Position numbers and translations under genes: made by a program. Positions 28,250-41,050 of a stretch of DNA of 64,000 nt are shown piece after piece. Position 1 is the stretch's first letter. Every line of letters starts with the position of its first letter. Below the pieces are notes generated by a model. The model did not search any database. It was not told the DNA's origin and saw nothing but the letters and a program-made list of their open reading frames with translations. This DNA is from Phoebastria nigripes (Eukaryota > Chordata > Aves > Procellariiformes > Diomedeidae), in contig JAYKAV010002628.1 in assembly GCA_035582835.1 (NCBI GenBank), positions 244,971 to 308,970 on the forward strand, given 5' to 3'.

Positions 28250-31112
28250 ACTGGTCCCCCTGCGACACCCTGCCGCAGGGCTGTGACCTCCTCCTGCGGC
28301 ATCAGTACCGACCCCGGCTGGAAGCAGCAGCCTGGATGGAGAGCCGAGGCGTGGAGCTGATTGCTGTCACTGCAAGAAAGCAACCCCGCGGAAAGAGGAA
28401 TGACGTGGGGCTGGTCCCCAGGTGGGGGGCAGAGGAAAGGGGAAGGGGAGGAAAGGGGACGGGAGCCATCAGCAGGGTCACCTTTTTCCCCACACCCTCC
28501 CCAGGACTGGGAGCCCCAGGCTGACCACCATCCCGGTCCCCACTTTGGGCACTGGGTGAAGCCATTTGGTCCCCCGGGGACTCCCAAGCAGGGCTGCTGG
28601 GAGGGTTTGGGGGTCCGGGGCAGTGNGGGTTGCTGCAGAGCCCCACCACCTCCTTGGAGAGAACCAGGCTCGGGGGGGGAAGGACCCCTGTCCCCAGGCA
28701 CTGCCACCCCCAGCATCCCGTGAGCCTGTCACTGCCCAGGGCTGGGTGGGGGGCGAGTGGACGTGGCTGAGCCAACAGCACCATGGAGGACAACAGGGAC
28801 AGCCCCCTGTGACTCCTGCTGTGCCTGGGAAGCTGCCCTGGGACCCCCTTTCTCCTCCTTCCCTCCTGCAGGCAGCGTCTGGCCCACAAAGGGTTACGCA
28901 AGGCACCCTGGAGTGACACCACTGCCACCAGCCTGGGAGCTCAGCTCCTTCCTGGTCGGATCCGAGGCTCGGTGAGTGCCTAACCGTGTCCCCCCGGGAT
29001 CTGCCGGCCCCGCTTCCCGTCTGGGGACAGGGACCCAGCCATGCTTTCACCTGGGGAACCGGCCATGCTTTGTCCCTCTCTGGGTGGCTCCAGGAACCAG
29101 TGATCCTCCTGGAGTCCTGCCCCGATGGCAGGGAGATACCCTGGGGGGGATACCGGGACCCCACCGTCACAGCTCTGTGCCCCGAGGGCTGGAAGACGTA
29201 CCTCCATCCTACTGATTTACACCCGGGCTGGGTCAGATCTTCCAGAGACCCTTTTCCCAGAGCGGGAGGTCAGGATCAGCCCATCGTGATGTGGGTGGGG
29301 TTGGGTTAGAGGAGCTTCTGGGGGGATCTGGGACCCCGGTCCTGCACAGCCAGGACCAGACAAGGGACGAGCAGTTTTGCAGCACTGGCTGAGACCAGGG
29401 ACCCCGCTGATCCCAGGAAGGCTTCGGGGTCCCAGATTGAGGACCCCTGTTTGCGGGGGGGGTTGGAAAACAGGTTATGGGTGGTGGTGATGGCCGTGGG
29501 GCAAGGCTGGGGTGGGGAAGGTGTGTCGCTTTCTGATAAATAACCTCCCCACCCGTTGCCGTCCCCACGGTGGGCATTGCTGGCGGTGTCAGCCAGGGCT
29601 GGGCACAAGCCCGAATCAGGGACCTTGCAGTGGGACGAGCTGCCCCAGAGCAGCCCGGGCTTTGTTTGGCATTAAAAACCCTGGGAGATGCTGGCCACGG
29701 TGCGTACATGGGGCAGAGTGGGGCATGTGGGGCTCCCCATGCTGCCGGTGCCTGGTGCTGGGCGCATCAGGCTGGGCCGTGGTCAGCTCTGCCCAGATAC
29801 TGCCTCTCCCGGCGGGGCCATTTCGGGTGCGGGCTGGTTTCTGTCGGAAACCGGCCGAGCCGGCTCCTCCGGCTGCCAGCCTTGGCCTTTGGCTCGGGGC
29901 AGGCCCTACGCCAGGTCCCTGGGGGGAGACGGGGGACAGGACCGGGGCTTGGTGGCACCGTGGGTGCTGCCTGTGCTGGCTGGTGAGACGGGAGCCGCTG
30001 CCGTCCCCACACTGTCCTGCCTGCCCCAGACTGCCACTGCCCACAGAGAGCCATGGGCGGCAGTGGGATGCAGGTGCGTGGCCGATTTGTGGTGCCCAGG
30101 TGATGGGACAGCAGTGGGAGCCGGTTGGAGACAGTGAGAGGCTGTGTTGGGTGGCAGCGGGCTCGGCTCTGGCAGAGCGGATGAGCCGTCACCCTGGGGA
30201 GGGGGATGCTCTGGCTGCCCCTCGATCGGGGCCCCTTGGACCTATGGCTCATGCCGTATCATCCGCACGCATCCAGGGAGCCTGTAAGCACTGACCAGCC
30301 AACGCTGGTGACGTGGCTGAGACGGGACCCGCCAGTTCAGTTCACTGATCTGGCAGGAAACCACCCCACCGCCATGCTGGGGTCTGCTGTTTATTACCGG
30401 TCTTACAAGCACCGGGACAGGAGCGTGGGTGGCACCACACTGGGGTCCTGCTCAGCCCCAGCCACCCCATGGGCATACATGTCCCCGCGTGTCGAGCACC
30501 GGTGGGTGGTGGGTGGGCGCTCGGGCTGGTTTCGGCAGCTCATGATGCAGAGTGGAAACGCGGACTCTGCCCTCCGCGCTCGCCGGCTTCCAGCCCGGCT
30601 GGCTGGGGCTATTTCTGAGGCCCGGGTGAATGATTACACCATCCCTCCCCGGGGCTGCCGTGAGCCGGGTCTCATTTCGGGGGCCCAGCTGGCTGCTTTG
30701 GTGCGGCTCTGGCTGGGGGCTGGCCACGGAAAGCCCCCACGCTGGGGCTGAGACGCTGCGCTTGCCCCAGGGCTGGCTGCCCACCACCGGCTCCAGCTTC
30801 CCCATGGGATCCCTGCTCGGCATTGCCTATGGCATTGCCCACGGGGCGTCAGCGCTCGTCTCTGAAGCTGCCCCGTGAAGCTGCCCCGCGGCCAATTCCC
30901 AAAGGGGCTGTGGATGTTTCCAGCTTCCCGTGGTGCAGACGTGGGGGGGCCCCGGCTGGGCTCGAGGGTGGCTGAGCCGCGTTGGGGAGCCAGCACGGCC
31001 CCCGGCACGGCCGTCCCAGAGCCCTCGGGCACCACGGGGCCGTGCGGGTGCCACGGGACAGGGTGCTCAGGCAGCAGGGCCAGCGCGGCCAGAACTGGGG
31101 GCTGCTGCTGCA
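28250..31112. other. GC-rich spacer between PIP5K1C and the CCAAT array
   Basis: No exon of a family I recognise appears on either strand. Long open frames exist but overlap in several phases and have low-complexity Gly/Pro/Trp-rich translations, as expected from GC-rich noncoding DNA. Non-coding 5' exons of TJP3 could lie here, but I cannot place one. Confidence 0.55.
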
Positions 31113-31680
31113 GCAGAGCCGTTGGCCAATCAGAGCCCCGGGAGATCTGCCATGGCAGAGCCGTTGGCCAATCAGAGCCCCGGGAGATCTGCCATGGCAG
31201 AGCCGTTGGCCAATCAGAGCCCCGGGAGATCTGCCATGGCAGAGCCGTTGGCCAATCAGAGCCCCGGGAGATCTGCCATGGCAGAGCCGTTGGCCAATCA
31301 GAGCCCCGGGAGATCTGCCATGGCAGAGCCGTTGGCCAATCAGAGCCCCGGGAGATCTGCCATGGCAGAGCTGTTGGCCAACCAGATCCTGGAGAGACTT
31401 GTCAGTACAGATATCAGCCAATCAGAATCCAAAGATGTGCCACAGCAGAGCTGTTGGCCAATCAGAGATCAGAGAGATCTACTATGGCAGAGCAGCCGAG
31501 CAATCAGTGCCTGGAGAGACCTGTGGTGGCAGAGCCATCGGCCAACTGGATCTTAGGGTCCTGCCATGGCAGAGCTGCCAGCCAATCAGTGCCAGGGGAT
31601 AGTGCCCGTGCCTCAGCTGTCGGCCAATCAGCACTGGGGAGATCTCCCCCAGCCGAGCTGCTGGCCAGTCCTCGATGGCG
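31113..31680 (+). repeat. Tandem array of 14 units of 40-42 bp, each centred on a CCAAT-box position
   Basis: Six nearly identical 42-bp units are followed by about eight diverged ones. CCAAT starts at 31,126, 31,168, 31,210, 31,252, 31,294, 31,336, 31,418, 31,458, 31,582 and 31,624. The equivalent positions at 31,378, 31,500, 31,542 and 31,665 carry CCAAC, GCAAT, CCAAC and CCAGT. Spacing is 40-42 bp throughout. The unit core GGCCAATCAGA is a near-ideal NF-Y site. The perfect units also hold the palindromes CCCGGG, AGATCT and GCCATGGC. Because 42 is a multiple of three, the array is open in several frames, giving repeat peptides that I regard as artefacts. The array ends about 1.3 kb upstream of the TJP3 start codon. 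Confidence 0.9.
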
Positions 31681-32846
31681 GCACAAGGGTGCCCTACACC
31701 AGACCCGGCAGTGCCGGCGTGGCCAGGGCCCGTTGTGTCCGTGATGGGCCGTGTCCGTGCCTGTGCCACGGCTGTGGCCATGCCGTGCCTGTGCCGTGCC
31801 GTGGGTGGGACCAGGATGGGCGCTGGCAGCCCCGGGGTGCCCGGGGCAGGAGTGGGACACGCTGTCCGGGGGCAGCCCGGCTGGGGGGAGGCGTTTCACC
31901 TCCCTCTGGCTGGGGGCTGGGGGCTGGCGCGGGCAGGCNATGGGTGTGGGTCTGTCCTCCCCGGTCCCTGCGCCGGTCAGACGGGTGAGGACCTGGCAGT
32001 GGTGTTGGCATCGCGCTGGGCTGTTGGCTTTCCTGTCCCCATCAGAATCGCCTGATGGATGGTCTCACCAGGGTTTCCTTGACATGTGCAATGGCACGGG
32101 TAAACCTGGACCCTTCTAGTCCCTGATCAAACTGGCTCCTTCCTGTCCCACCCCATGGGAAGTCACGGGAGGCTCTGGGCCCACTGCAGGGATCCCCCAC
32201 CCCNCGCAGGGATCCCGCATCTCTCCGGGTTCGTGCTGACGTTTCCTCCGGGGAGCCAGGAGCCAGTGGAGGGGATCCCCAATCTCATCGGCCTGGATGG
32301 GACGTCACCCTGTCCGTCAGGGTCGTCTGTCCTAGGTGGAAAACGTTGGTTTTGGGGAAACCCCAGGGAAACCAAAGGGTGAAGCCGGGGCACTGGTGCT
32401 CCTGAAGTGGTTGGCAGAGCTGCCGGCCCCGCTGTCATGCCAGAGTCCAGAGCAGGTGGGCGGGAGGGCACTGAAGCATCGTCCAAAGCAGTGCCCCGGG
32501 CTCTGCCGNCTCCCGGGTGGAGGGAGGGTAGCGGGACCACGAGGACGGCATGGTGGTCCCAGCCACGGAGATGGGTCCTGACCTGCTTGCCCTGTGTAAA
32601 ACCTCCCCTTCCGTGGACATGCATCCGAGGGGANGGAGATGGACCTCCTGAGGGGGGGATTTCATGCTGCACGGAGGCAGCTCTGGGTTTCGGAGCCAGC
32701 TCCCACGTGGGGTTAGCTGGGGTGCGACACAGCTGTGAGTCCCGGTGCCCCTGGTGGGTGCCCGGGCACTGTGGGGGGCTCTGTCTCCTGCACTCTGGCG
32801 GTCCCCAGTGCCTGCGACTCAGATTTGCTTCTGCTCTTCGTTGCAG
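31681..32846. other. Spacer between CCAAT array and TJP3
   Basis: GC-rich with GTGCC-type short repeats near 31.74-31.80 kb and three single ambiguous bases. No coding exon is recognised. A good acceptor (pyrimidine tract, TTGCAG) ends at 32,846, so the upstream part of TJP3 exon 1 is probably joined to a non-coding exon somewhere to the left. Confidence 0.5.
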
Positions 32847-32987
32847 CCTGAAGTGGGATTGAGGAAGGGGCCAGCAGCTGCAAAGAGGAGCCGGAGCCGG
32901 TCTGCGCCCCCGGCCGCCGGACAGGGGCTGCCGCACTGGCCAGCCGCCGCAGTCGCCCTCCCTCGCTTGCGTTGGCGGGTGGCCACC

Positions 32988-35900
32988 ATGGAGGAGATGG
33001 TGATCTGGGAGCAGCACACAGTGACGCTGAGCAAGGTGAGCGTGGCCTGGGGTGGCCGCGGGAGGGGACGGGGTCTGTGGGGCCAGCTCTGCCTGACCCC
33101 TCTCTGCCTGTCCCTTCTAGGACCCTCAACGGGGCTTTGGCTTCGCTGTCTCCGGAGGCCGGGACCGTCCCAACAGGATGACNGGGGACACAGCGGTGGT
33201 CGTTTCAGATGTGGTGTCCAGGGGACCGGCGGCGGGCCGGCTCCAGTGAGTGTGTGGGGATGTGGGGACATGGTGGGTGCTCGCTGCCAGCGGGGATGGG
33301 AAGGGCAGCGAATCGCTCCTGCTGGGACAGGGCCAGTGCCGCTGCCACCCTGCCCGGCTGGGATGGGGTCCCCTTGGGGCAAGGGGTGCCCTCGCCACCC
33401 TGCCAGCTCCCCCGGCTGGGGCTGCACCTGGGGCAGGGCCACGGCTGCATTTTCCCTCCCAGGAAGAAGGATCACATTGTGATGGTGAACGGCCTTTCCA
33501 TGGAGAATGTCTCGTCCTCCTTTGCCATCCAGACACTTAAAACCTGCGGCAAGATCGCCAACATTGTGAGTGTGCCCTGTGGCGGGACGGGGGCCAGCAT
33601 TGTGCGTGGGACCGCACTGTGTCTGTCCCCATCCCGGCTCCTGTCCCACACACCCAGGGGTTCCCATTTGGGGCTTGGAAATTGCTGTAGAAACATCTTC
33701 TGGTGGAGACGGCTGCACCCACCGTCCTCTCCTTCTCACTTTCCACCTGCAGACATTGAAAAGACCGAAGAAAGTCCACCTCCCCGTGAGCAAGAGCAGC
33801 CCCGGGTCCCCCACCACGCCCCGGCACTATGACTCGGACGAGGACTATGGGTTGCACGGTGCGGATCCAGCCCTTCACCGCTCCCGGGATGACCTGGACC
33901 ACAGCCAGGGCTACGATGGGGACTCGTCCAGTGAGAGGAGCTCTGGCCACCACCGGGATGACCGCCGCCACCACAAGTCGGTGTCCCGGAGCCGGAGGCG
34001 AAGCCAGGACAGCAGCCACTGGAGGCAGAGCCCTGGCAGCGGCTCAGATCGGAAGGGCTACAGCCGGCACCGCTCCACCAATGGCTTCGGCCACGAATGG
34101 GACACCAACGGGCTGGCCCTGGTGTCGGGCTTCAAGCGGCTGCCACGCCGGGATGTGCCGATGAAGCCCATCACATCAGTCCTGGTGAAGCAGAAGCAGA
34201 ACGAAGGTGAGGCCCTCCTGCTCCCTCTGTCCCTGGGTCTTGTCATCTGATTTGTGGCCGTGTGTCCCTTGGGAGGAGGCGATGACAGGGTTGGTGCCAA
34301 GGTCTGGCACGCAGCGAGGGGGCAGTGCATGCTGTGCTGGGTGCACCAAACCCGCCTGGCCTCAGCCTGGGGTTGCAGAGCTCAGCTTTGGGGCTTGCTC
34401 GTGCCCCAAGGGGAGCCAGGGCGGGCTTGTGGGGATGGTGGCGAGGGGGGACCTTGAAGNGGTCCTGCATCTGCCTGGCTCCGGCACTGTCATGGGCTCT
34501 CTCTGGTGCAGAGTATGGCCTGAAGCTGGGAAGTCAGCTCTTCATCAAGCACATAGTGGAGAGTGGGCTGGCAGCGAAGGGCAGCTCCTTGCAGGAGGGA
34601 GACCTCATCCTGAAGGTACGGGGGCCCACGGGGCGCACAGCACTTGCTGGGGATCTCATCTCCCCCTCTTTGGGTGGCTCATCCCTGGCTAGTGTCACCG
34701 CAGGGGACAAGCCAAGAGCACGCTTCTCTCAGCTGCCTGCAAAGGATGGCAGCTTGGCTGGAGGCAGCTCTGTCTGGTGCCCGCACCCTGCCCCAGCTCC
34801 CCAGCCATCACCAGGGACCCCGCGTGGGCTCTCAGGGACAAGCTCCCCCTGATGCCGAGGCTGGCTGGTTGAGGCAGCCCCGCAGTGTTCAACCAGGGAC
34901 GGTAGCTTGTCCTGCTGCCACAGCGGGATCGCGTCCACCCCGCTGTCCCCATGGCACATGGTCCCCTGCCGCGTGTGCGTGTCCCCGCCGGGGGAGCAGT
35001 CAGCCCAAGGAGCTCAGGTGTTCAGGGTATGTCAGCTGAAACGGTGCTTAAAGTATTTGGGGAGGAGGAAATAGAGGGAGGGAGACGCTTCATTTGCACA
35101 CGTGGGCCAGGCAGACCCGTGGCTGTTGGGAACTGGGGCCAAAGTGACTCTGGGACAAACGGGAGGGATTTCATCCCAGCAATCTGGTAGGAAAAGCTGC
35201 TGCACCTTGGGGAGATCACAGCCCCATGGTCCGCTTGGGGCCTGACTCCCTGGCACCAGTCCAGTGCATGGAAGGACAGCGCTGGGCCAAGGTCAAAGTA
35301 AAACTGAGCTTCAGGCAGCGTTTGAGCGGGTCTCTGCAGCTCCTGCCTCCGTGCAGGGCCCCCCTGCAGCTAAAGGTGGGAGTTAATTAGCCTCGCTAAT
35401 TTGTTTCCTCTGTGCAGGATGAGGCCCCACTGAGAGGCTGCCAGGAACGGGGACGTGGCCGAGGATAGGCGAAGCTGTGGGAGCTGGGGCTGGGCTGGAG
35501 GGGCTGGGAAGGGACTGGGAAGGCAGCAGTCGGAGCATCCCATTTGAGCAGGGCTTTTCTCGGGCGGCTTTCCCGGGAGCGAACGCCCTGAGGCCTCCTG
35601 CTCTGCCTCCTCCAGATCAACGGGGTGGCCAGCGAGGACATGTCCCTGGCTGACACCCAGCAGCTCATCGAGCAGACGGAGGGGACCCTGACCCTGCTCA
35701 TCCTCCGGGACCACCGGCAGTTCCTGGTCAACATTGCTGACATAGAAGACAGCCAGAGCGACAGCTCCCGGATGGATGGTGAGGGGACATGGTGACAGGG
35801 CTGGGGGCCAAATACACAGCACAGGGACTGGACCATCACGAATGCGTCTTCCCTCCTGTTGCTGCAGATATCTCCGATATCGACTCTGAACTGTCCCATC

Positions 35901-38900
35901 CGCCATCCCCAGAGACCTCCCTGCAACCTCCGGCTGCTGCCAGGATGAATTCACCAGCGTAAGCCCCGCTCTGTCCCCACGAGCCCCGCTTTCCCCCATC
36001 AGATCCCCCTGTGTTCTCTGCCTGTCTGGAGGGGCTGGTTCTCCTCCATCCCGGAGTCAGTTCACCCTGGAGGTGGGACTGCCATTTAGTCCCCAGCTTG
36101 TTCCGCTGTCCCTGCTGCCCATCCAGCGCCTGCCTCCATGACTTGCCTAAATCCTGCCCCAACTTTGTTCCAGGGAGAGAAGACGATCGAACAGGGACCC
36201 TGTGGCCAACACNATTGTGGACAATGCTCGGGGCCCTGGTGAGTGAGCTCAGATCAGGCCGGGGGAGCTAAGGGCACTGAGTGGGCTCCGGGCTCCTGCG
36301 TGTGTCCGCTGTCTGAACCCCCCTGGCAGAGCCATGCCAGGTCTCCCTGTGCCTCGGCTGCCCTGGCAGTGGCGCAGCCACCGCCGCCTCCTGGACCAGC
36401 CCTCCTTCCCTGCAGACCTGCTGGAAGCTGTAGAGGGGGATGGCTGCCACAGCCCCCACACCAGCCCAGCTGCCCGAGCTGCCCGCAAGGACGGGTACGT
36501 CTGCAAGAGGCAGTGGGGAAGTTCTGGGGCAGATGGGGAGCTGCTCTGGCGCAGGATTGGGGTCACAGGGCCGGTGACCCCCTGTGCTGTCCCNGACATG
36601 TCACTGCCAGGTTGACCACAGCTTCCCCCATGGCAGGTACAGNGCTGACTCCAGGGTCGTGCACTTCGTGAAGGCCAAGAGCGTCGGGCTGCGGCTGGCC
36701 GGCGGGAACGACGTGGGCATTTTCGTGTCGAGCGTGCAGGAGGGGAGCCCGGCTGACAGCCAGGGCGTCCAGGAAGGGGACCAGATCCTGCAGGTACCTG
36801 GGGCTGGGAATGGCTCCAAATGCTTCTGCACCCAGACTGGCCCCATCCCTCTTGGGTCTGATACCCCCCCCAGGGTTTGGTTTTTTCCTGCTGGGCATCA
36901 TTTTGGGTCAGTGCTGGTGCCCATGGCCCATACCCATTGGGCTGGCTCTGCNGACACTGCCCAAGGGGATGGTCCTGTGTCCGGCACCATGCTAACACCC
37001 ATCAGGGTCCAGGCACCACCTCAGCTGGCCCAGAGGCCCTCCCTCCTTTCTAGGGGTTGTGGCAGGCACTCAGGTGACAGGGACCAGTTACCTCTCCCAC
37101 CCGGCCCTGGGCACTGCCGTCCCTGGGACCCCCGCTGGTAACTGCGCCCTCCGTCCTGCCGGCGGGGCTGTGTCCAAGTGCTTTTCCGCGGCAGGTGAAC
37201 AACACCAGTTTCCAGAACCTGACCCGCGAGGAGGCCGTGGAGTATCTCATGAGCCTGCCACCGGGCGAGGACATCACGCTGTGGACCCAGAGCAAGCAGG
37301 ACAGTGAGTGATGACCGGACTCATCCTGGGCTTGTGCCTCTCCATCCTCTGTCTCTTCTGAGCAAGCATCAGAGCTGCTGGACTTGCCACGGCCCTTTCT
37401 GCCGCACGGTGGTCCTTCTTCCCCGCACCCTCCTCCTCCTCCTCCAGAGAGGTGATGGAAGGGGACCAGACCATCCCGGCCCTGTGTGTGCCTCAGCATC
37501 CTGGAGCACGGGGCTTTCTGGCACTGTGGCTCAGGCTGGAGAGGCCAGTGTGTGCTGGGGGGTCAGGTTCTGCTGTTCCCAGCATGCCTGAGAGAGCCAT
37601 GGGAGGAAAAGGTGTCCCCAACGCCCTCCTTAGCAGCAAGGGCTCCTGTGGAGGCTCCCGGCCAGCCCAGCTCCTTCCCAAATCCCTCCAGCACCTTCCT
37701 CTCCAGCATCTTCCTCCTCAGCCACCTCTTCCCCTGATGGTCCCTCTCACCCTGGGCTCCAGTTTACAGGAAGATGATCTCGTCCAATGTGGGCGACTCA
37801 TTCTACATCCGGACGCACTTTGACTTCGAGAAGGACACACCGTCGGGGCTCAGCTTCGTCCGTGGGGACGTCTTCCACGTGCTGGACACCATGTACCGGG
37901 GCAGGCTGGGGAGCTGGCTTGCTGTGCGCATGGGCAGGGACCTGCAGGAGCAGGACAAGGGCATCATCCCCAACCGGAGCAGGTAGGGACAGAGCCAGGA
38001 ACGGCCCCAAGATGAGCAGAGCTGGGGGATGGCTCCCCAGTGAGATGGGGACATGGATGGAGGGCCCAGTAGGAGCCAGGGCGAGGGCTAGTGGAGCACC
38101 GGTAGGAAGCGTGAGCTGGTGAAATCCCTTCTCAGGGGTGATGGGGCAGCTGATGCTCTGATTGCCCAAGGTCCCGAAGGGAAGAGGCTATCACAGCCTC
38201 ATCTGGCTGTGCCACCGAGCGGGGATGCCAGCTTCTCCTGCCCCACTTCTCGGAGCCCGGAGAGACAAAGTGGGGGGTAAATCTGGAGGCTCCAGGTCCT
38301 CAGTCCTTTCCCCTCCCAGGGCCGAGCAGATTGCCAGCCTGGAGTCGGTGCTGAAAGCCACGTCCAGTGCCAACCCTTCCGGGGCACGGGCCGAGTTTTG
38401 GAAGCTGCGGGGCTTGCGGGGAGCCAAGAAGATGCTGCGGAAGAGCCGGGAGGACCTGTCTGCCCTCACAAAGCAGGGCCGCTACCCGCCGTATGAGAGG
38501 GTGGTCCTGAAGGAAGGTGGGCACCAGGGCTGTGTCCCCATCGCCCAGACCCACCCAGGGGATGTTGGCCCCAGGGCTGCCCCGCTGTGGGTGCTGGTGG
38601 GCTCCACTCTCCTGGGAGGGGCGGGGTGAGTCCCTGGTCCGCNGGCACCTCAAGGAGCAGGGCTGAATGCCTGGGTGCTGCGAGCTCTGACCTCGCCCCC
38701 AGCCTCCCTGAGCCGCTCTGTCTTCTCCCCACAGCCAGCTTCAGGCGGCCAGTAGTGATCCTGGGGCCCATCGCAGACATTGCCATGCAGAAGCTGAGCA
38801 TGGAGCTGCCCAAGCTGTTCGAGATTGCCCGTAAGTGCTCCCCACGCTGGGGGGAAATTGTATCCAGCAGCCGGACCCTCAGTGTCCAGGACCTGTGGGA

Positions 38901-40555
38901 GCTCTTTACCTGTGGCTCTGTCCCAATCCTGCCTCGTTGCCCCCTCCCTGTGACACCCCAACACCTTCCTGGGCTCATGCACCCTCTCCCCATGCATCAT
39001 GATACCAGCCAGGCCCCAGACATGCCCCCGCCTTGAGGGACACAGCCCCGGGGCCGGGCACAGCCAGACCCAGCTGGGGGCTGCTGGAGGTGCCACATCT
39101 CCCCCAGCCCCTCTCACGCCACATCTCCATGTCCTGCAGCGAGCATGCCCCGAGATGGGGCATCGTCCAAGGTCATCAAGTTGGACTCAGTGCAGCAGAT
39201 CGCAGAAAAGGTGAGAGACCCTTCCCATGTCCTTGGAGCTGGGTGGGCCAAGTCTTAGGGGGGAGCCCACGGCCTCCGTCCCTGTCCCTGTCCCCAGCGG
39301 GGCTGATGGCCGTGCCCTGCCCCAGGACAAGCATGCCTTGTTGGACATCACGCCCTCGGCTGTGGAGCGCCTCAACTACATGCAGTACTACCCGGTGGTG
39401 GTGTTTTGCGAGCCTGAGAGCCGGCAGGGCATCAAGGCCATGCGCCAGTGGCTGGCGCCTGACTCCAGGAAGAGCTCCCGGCGCCTCTATGCCCAGGCCA
39501 GCAAGATGAAGAAGTACTGCAGCCACCTCTTCACCGCCACTGTCAGCCTCAGTGGCAGCGGCAACACCTGGTACGAGGCGATCAAGGACATCATCAGGAC
39601 ACAGCAGAGCCAGCCTGTTTGGACGGCGGAGGAGCAGGTGCGGGGCACGGGGTCCCTGTGGCAAGGCTCAGCCTGCTGGGGCTGCAGCCAGGCGGGTGAT
39701 GGGGCCACGCACCCGTCCGCCCCACACCTGGGGTCCCAGGTCTCTGTCATCTCCACCCCACAGGCAGATGTGGCACTGGAGGACAGCCTGGACTTGCTGA
39801 ACCCACCGAGCGCAGCAGCCTCAGGCTACCTGACCTGCGACAGTCACGCCAACAGTGACTACGACGACACAGACGGCGAGGCGAGCGCCTACACTGATGG
39901 TGAGGCGGAGGACGCCTACGACCAGCCTGGGCTGGCCCGCTCCTCCGAGCCAGTGCAGATGTCCCCAAGCCACGGCCTGAGCAAGCAGGTGGGTCCCCCC
40001 ATACTGGTACAAGGGGCTGGTGGGACAGAGGGGAGGTGGCACAGTGCCCGGCTGTGGGGGCTAATTCCTATCCCCTGTGGCACAGGCAGGGTGTCACCTC
40101 TAGCTGCTGCAGGGTCCAGCTGCACATCCATGCCCAGCTCTGGTGCCCCGTGGGGGAACGCAGCCCAGCCCCAGGCTGGGGCACAAATCCTGCCCCTACC
40201 TCTGACCCCGCCATCTCTCTGGTCTTTACAGGCGACGAAGCAGCAGGGCCAGCGGGGCGAGCACTATGACAACATCAGGTACCCTGCGCACCAGGGCCAG
40301 CCGGGGGGTTAAAGCAGCCAGCCCTGGGGCTGGGGAAGGGCCTGCAGAGCTGTGGTGCCAGCTCTGCCTGGCGTGACCCTGCCCAGCAGCAGACTGTATC
40401 TGCCACCCGTCCCGACCGGGTGGCAGAGGCATCACCACAGCTTCTCCTCCCCCAGGGAATACGAGCATGACGCCGTGAGGAAGAGGTTCACACGGGCCAG
40501 GGATGACTCAGACCAGGATGAAGGCTACGAGTGGGGCCCAGCTACAGATGTGTAG
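32988..40555 (+). CDS. TJP3: TJP3 / ZO-3, tight-junction scaffold (complete, 19 coding exons)
   Basis: ZO-3 is a MAGUK scaffold at tight junctions that links claudins and occludin to actin with ZO-1. Exons: 32988-33035, 33121-33245, 33463-33565, 33753-34206, 34512-34615, 35616-35778, 35868-35958, 36174-36238, 36416-36494, 36637-36793, 37195-37303, 37763-37982, 38320-38516, 38735-38830, 39140-39210, 39326-39637, 39764-39988, 40232-40278, 40456-40555. All have GT-AG borders and phases join to 921 residues (human 919). Order: PDZ1 about 9-95, basic Arg/Ser-rich linker, PDZ2 about 228-310, PDZ3 about 413-500, SH3 about 501-575, guanylate-kinase-like domain about 640-795, acidic tail. The kinase-like domain has GPIADIA where an active enzyme has a P-loop, so it is catalytically dead as in the family. 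The C-terminus TDV is a PDZ ligand (human TDL). The start has a perfect Kozak (GCCACCATGG); the frame stays open upstream to the acceptor ending at 32,846. Ambiguous bases at 33,183, 36,213 and 36,643 do not disrupt it. Confidence 0.95.
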
Positions 40556-40765
40556 TGGCACCACTCGCCTCTGTCCCACTGGGCAGCTGGGCCGCTTGGG
40601 CCAGCCTTGCCGCAGCCCCACGCCACCGGATCCATGTGACAGTCCAGGCAGTGCCACGCAGCACCCCAGGGCCAGGCTGGGTTGGGCCTAATCCTGCTGT
40701 ACCCCTCACCACCCAGCACCACTAAGTACCTCCTTCCCCCTTTTGGCCACGGCCTCTGCTGCTGG

Positions 40766-40771
40766 AATAAA
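40766..40771 (+). terminator. TJP3: Poly(A) signal of TJP3
   Basis: AATAAA lies 211 bp after the stop codon, giving a short 3'UTR that should end near 40,790. It is the first canonical signal downstream. Confidence 0.8.
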
Positions 40772-41044
40772 AGGGATGTTTTGATCAAGACGGGCTGTTT
40801 CCATGTGTGCTGGGTGGCAGCGTGCAGCGGAAACCCATGCAGCAGGGTGGCCTCGCTGGGACCCAGGCACCTCCGCGGCCGGATGCCCTGCCTGCCCCAA
40901 GAGGCATCAGTGCGGGAATCAGGCTTGGGTTGTGCCAGTGTCTGGCACCGCCGCGGGCTCAGGGTGCATGCCCCAGAGCTGAGCCTCCTCTGCTGCAGCC
41001 CAGCCAGGGCTCCTGAAACGCAGCCTCCCATGTTCCCCAAAACT

Positions 41045-41050
41045 TTTATT
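41045..41050 (-). terminator. APBA3: Poly(A) signal of APBA3
   Basis: The plus strand reads TTTATT, i.e. AATAAA on the minus strand, about 920 bp past the APBA3 stop. TJP3 and APBA3 thus converge, with only about 250 bp between their probable cleavage sites. Confidence 0.7.

Larger units (their letters stand above)
26000..28250. promoter_or_regulatory. PIP5K1C: CpG island, PIP5K1C promoter region
   Basis: Base composition changes sharply near 25.95 kb to dense CpG and long G/C runs, and stays so to about 28.25 kb. The island contains PIP5K1C coding exon 1 and, on the minus strand, its 5'UTR and presumed start site above 26,906. No TATA box is visible, as expected for a CpG-island promoter. 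The 10-mer ACCATAGAGC occurs three times just upstream of the start codon. The long open frames seen in every phase here are a product of the high GC content. Confidence 0.7.

Noticed and set aside
27670..30294. ORFs of 200-350 codons in the spacer between PIP5K1C and TJP3
   Set aside because: Overlapping frames on both strands, low-complexity composition, no recognisable domain and no convincing exon borders.
30875..31744. Long repeat-peptide ORFs (289, 208 and 206 codons) across the CCAAT array
   Set aside because: The 42-bp unit is a multiple of three and lacks stops in several frames on both strands, so open frames are automatic. No single frame is favoured.
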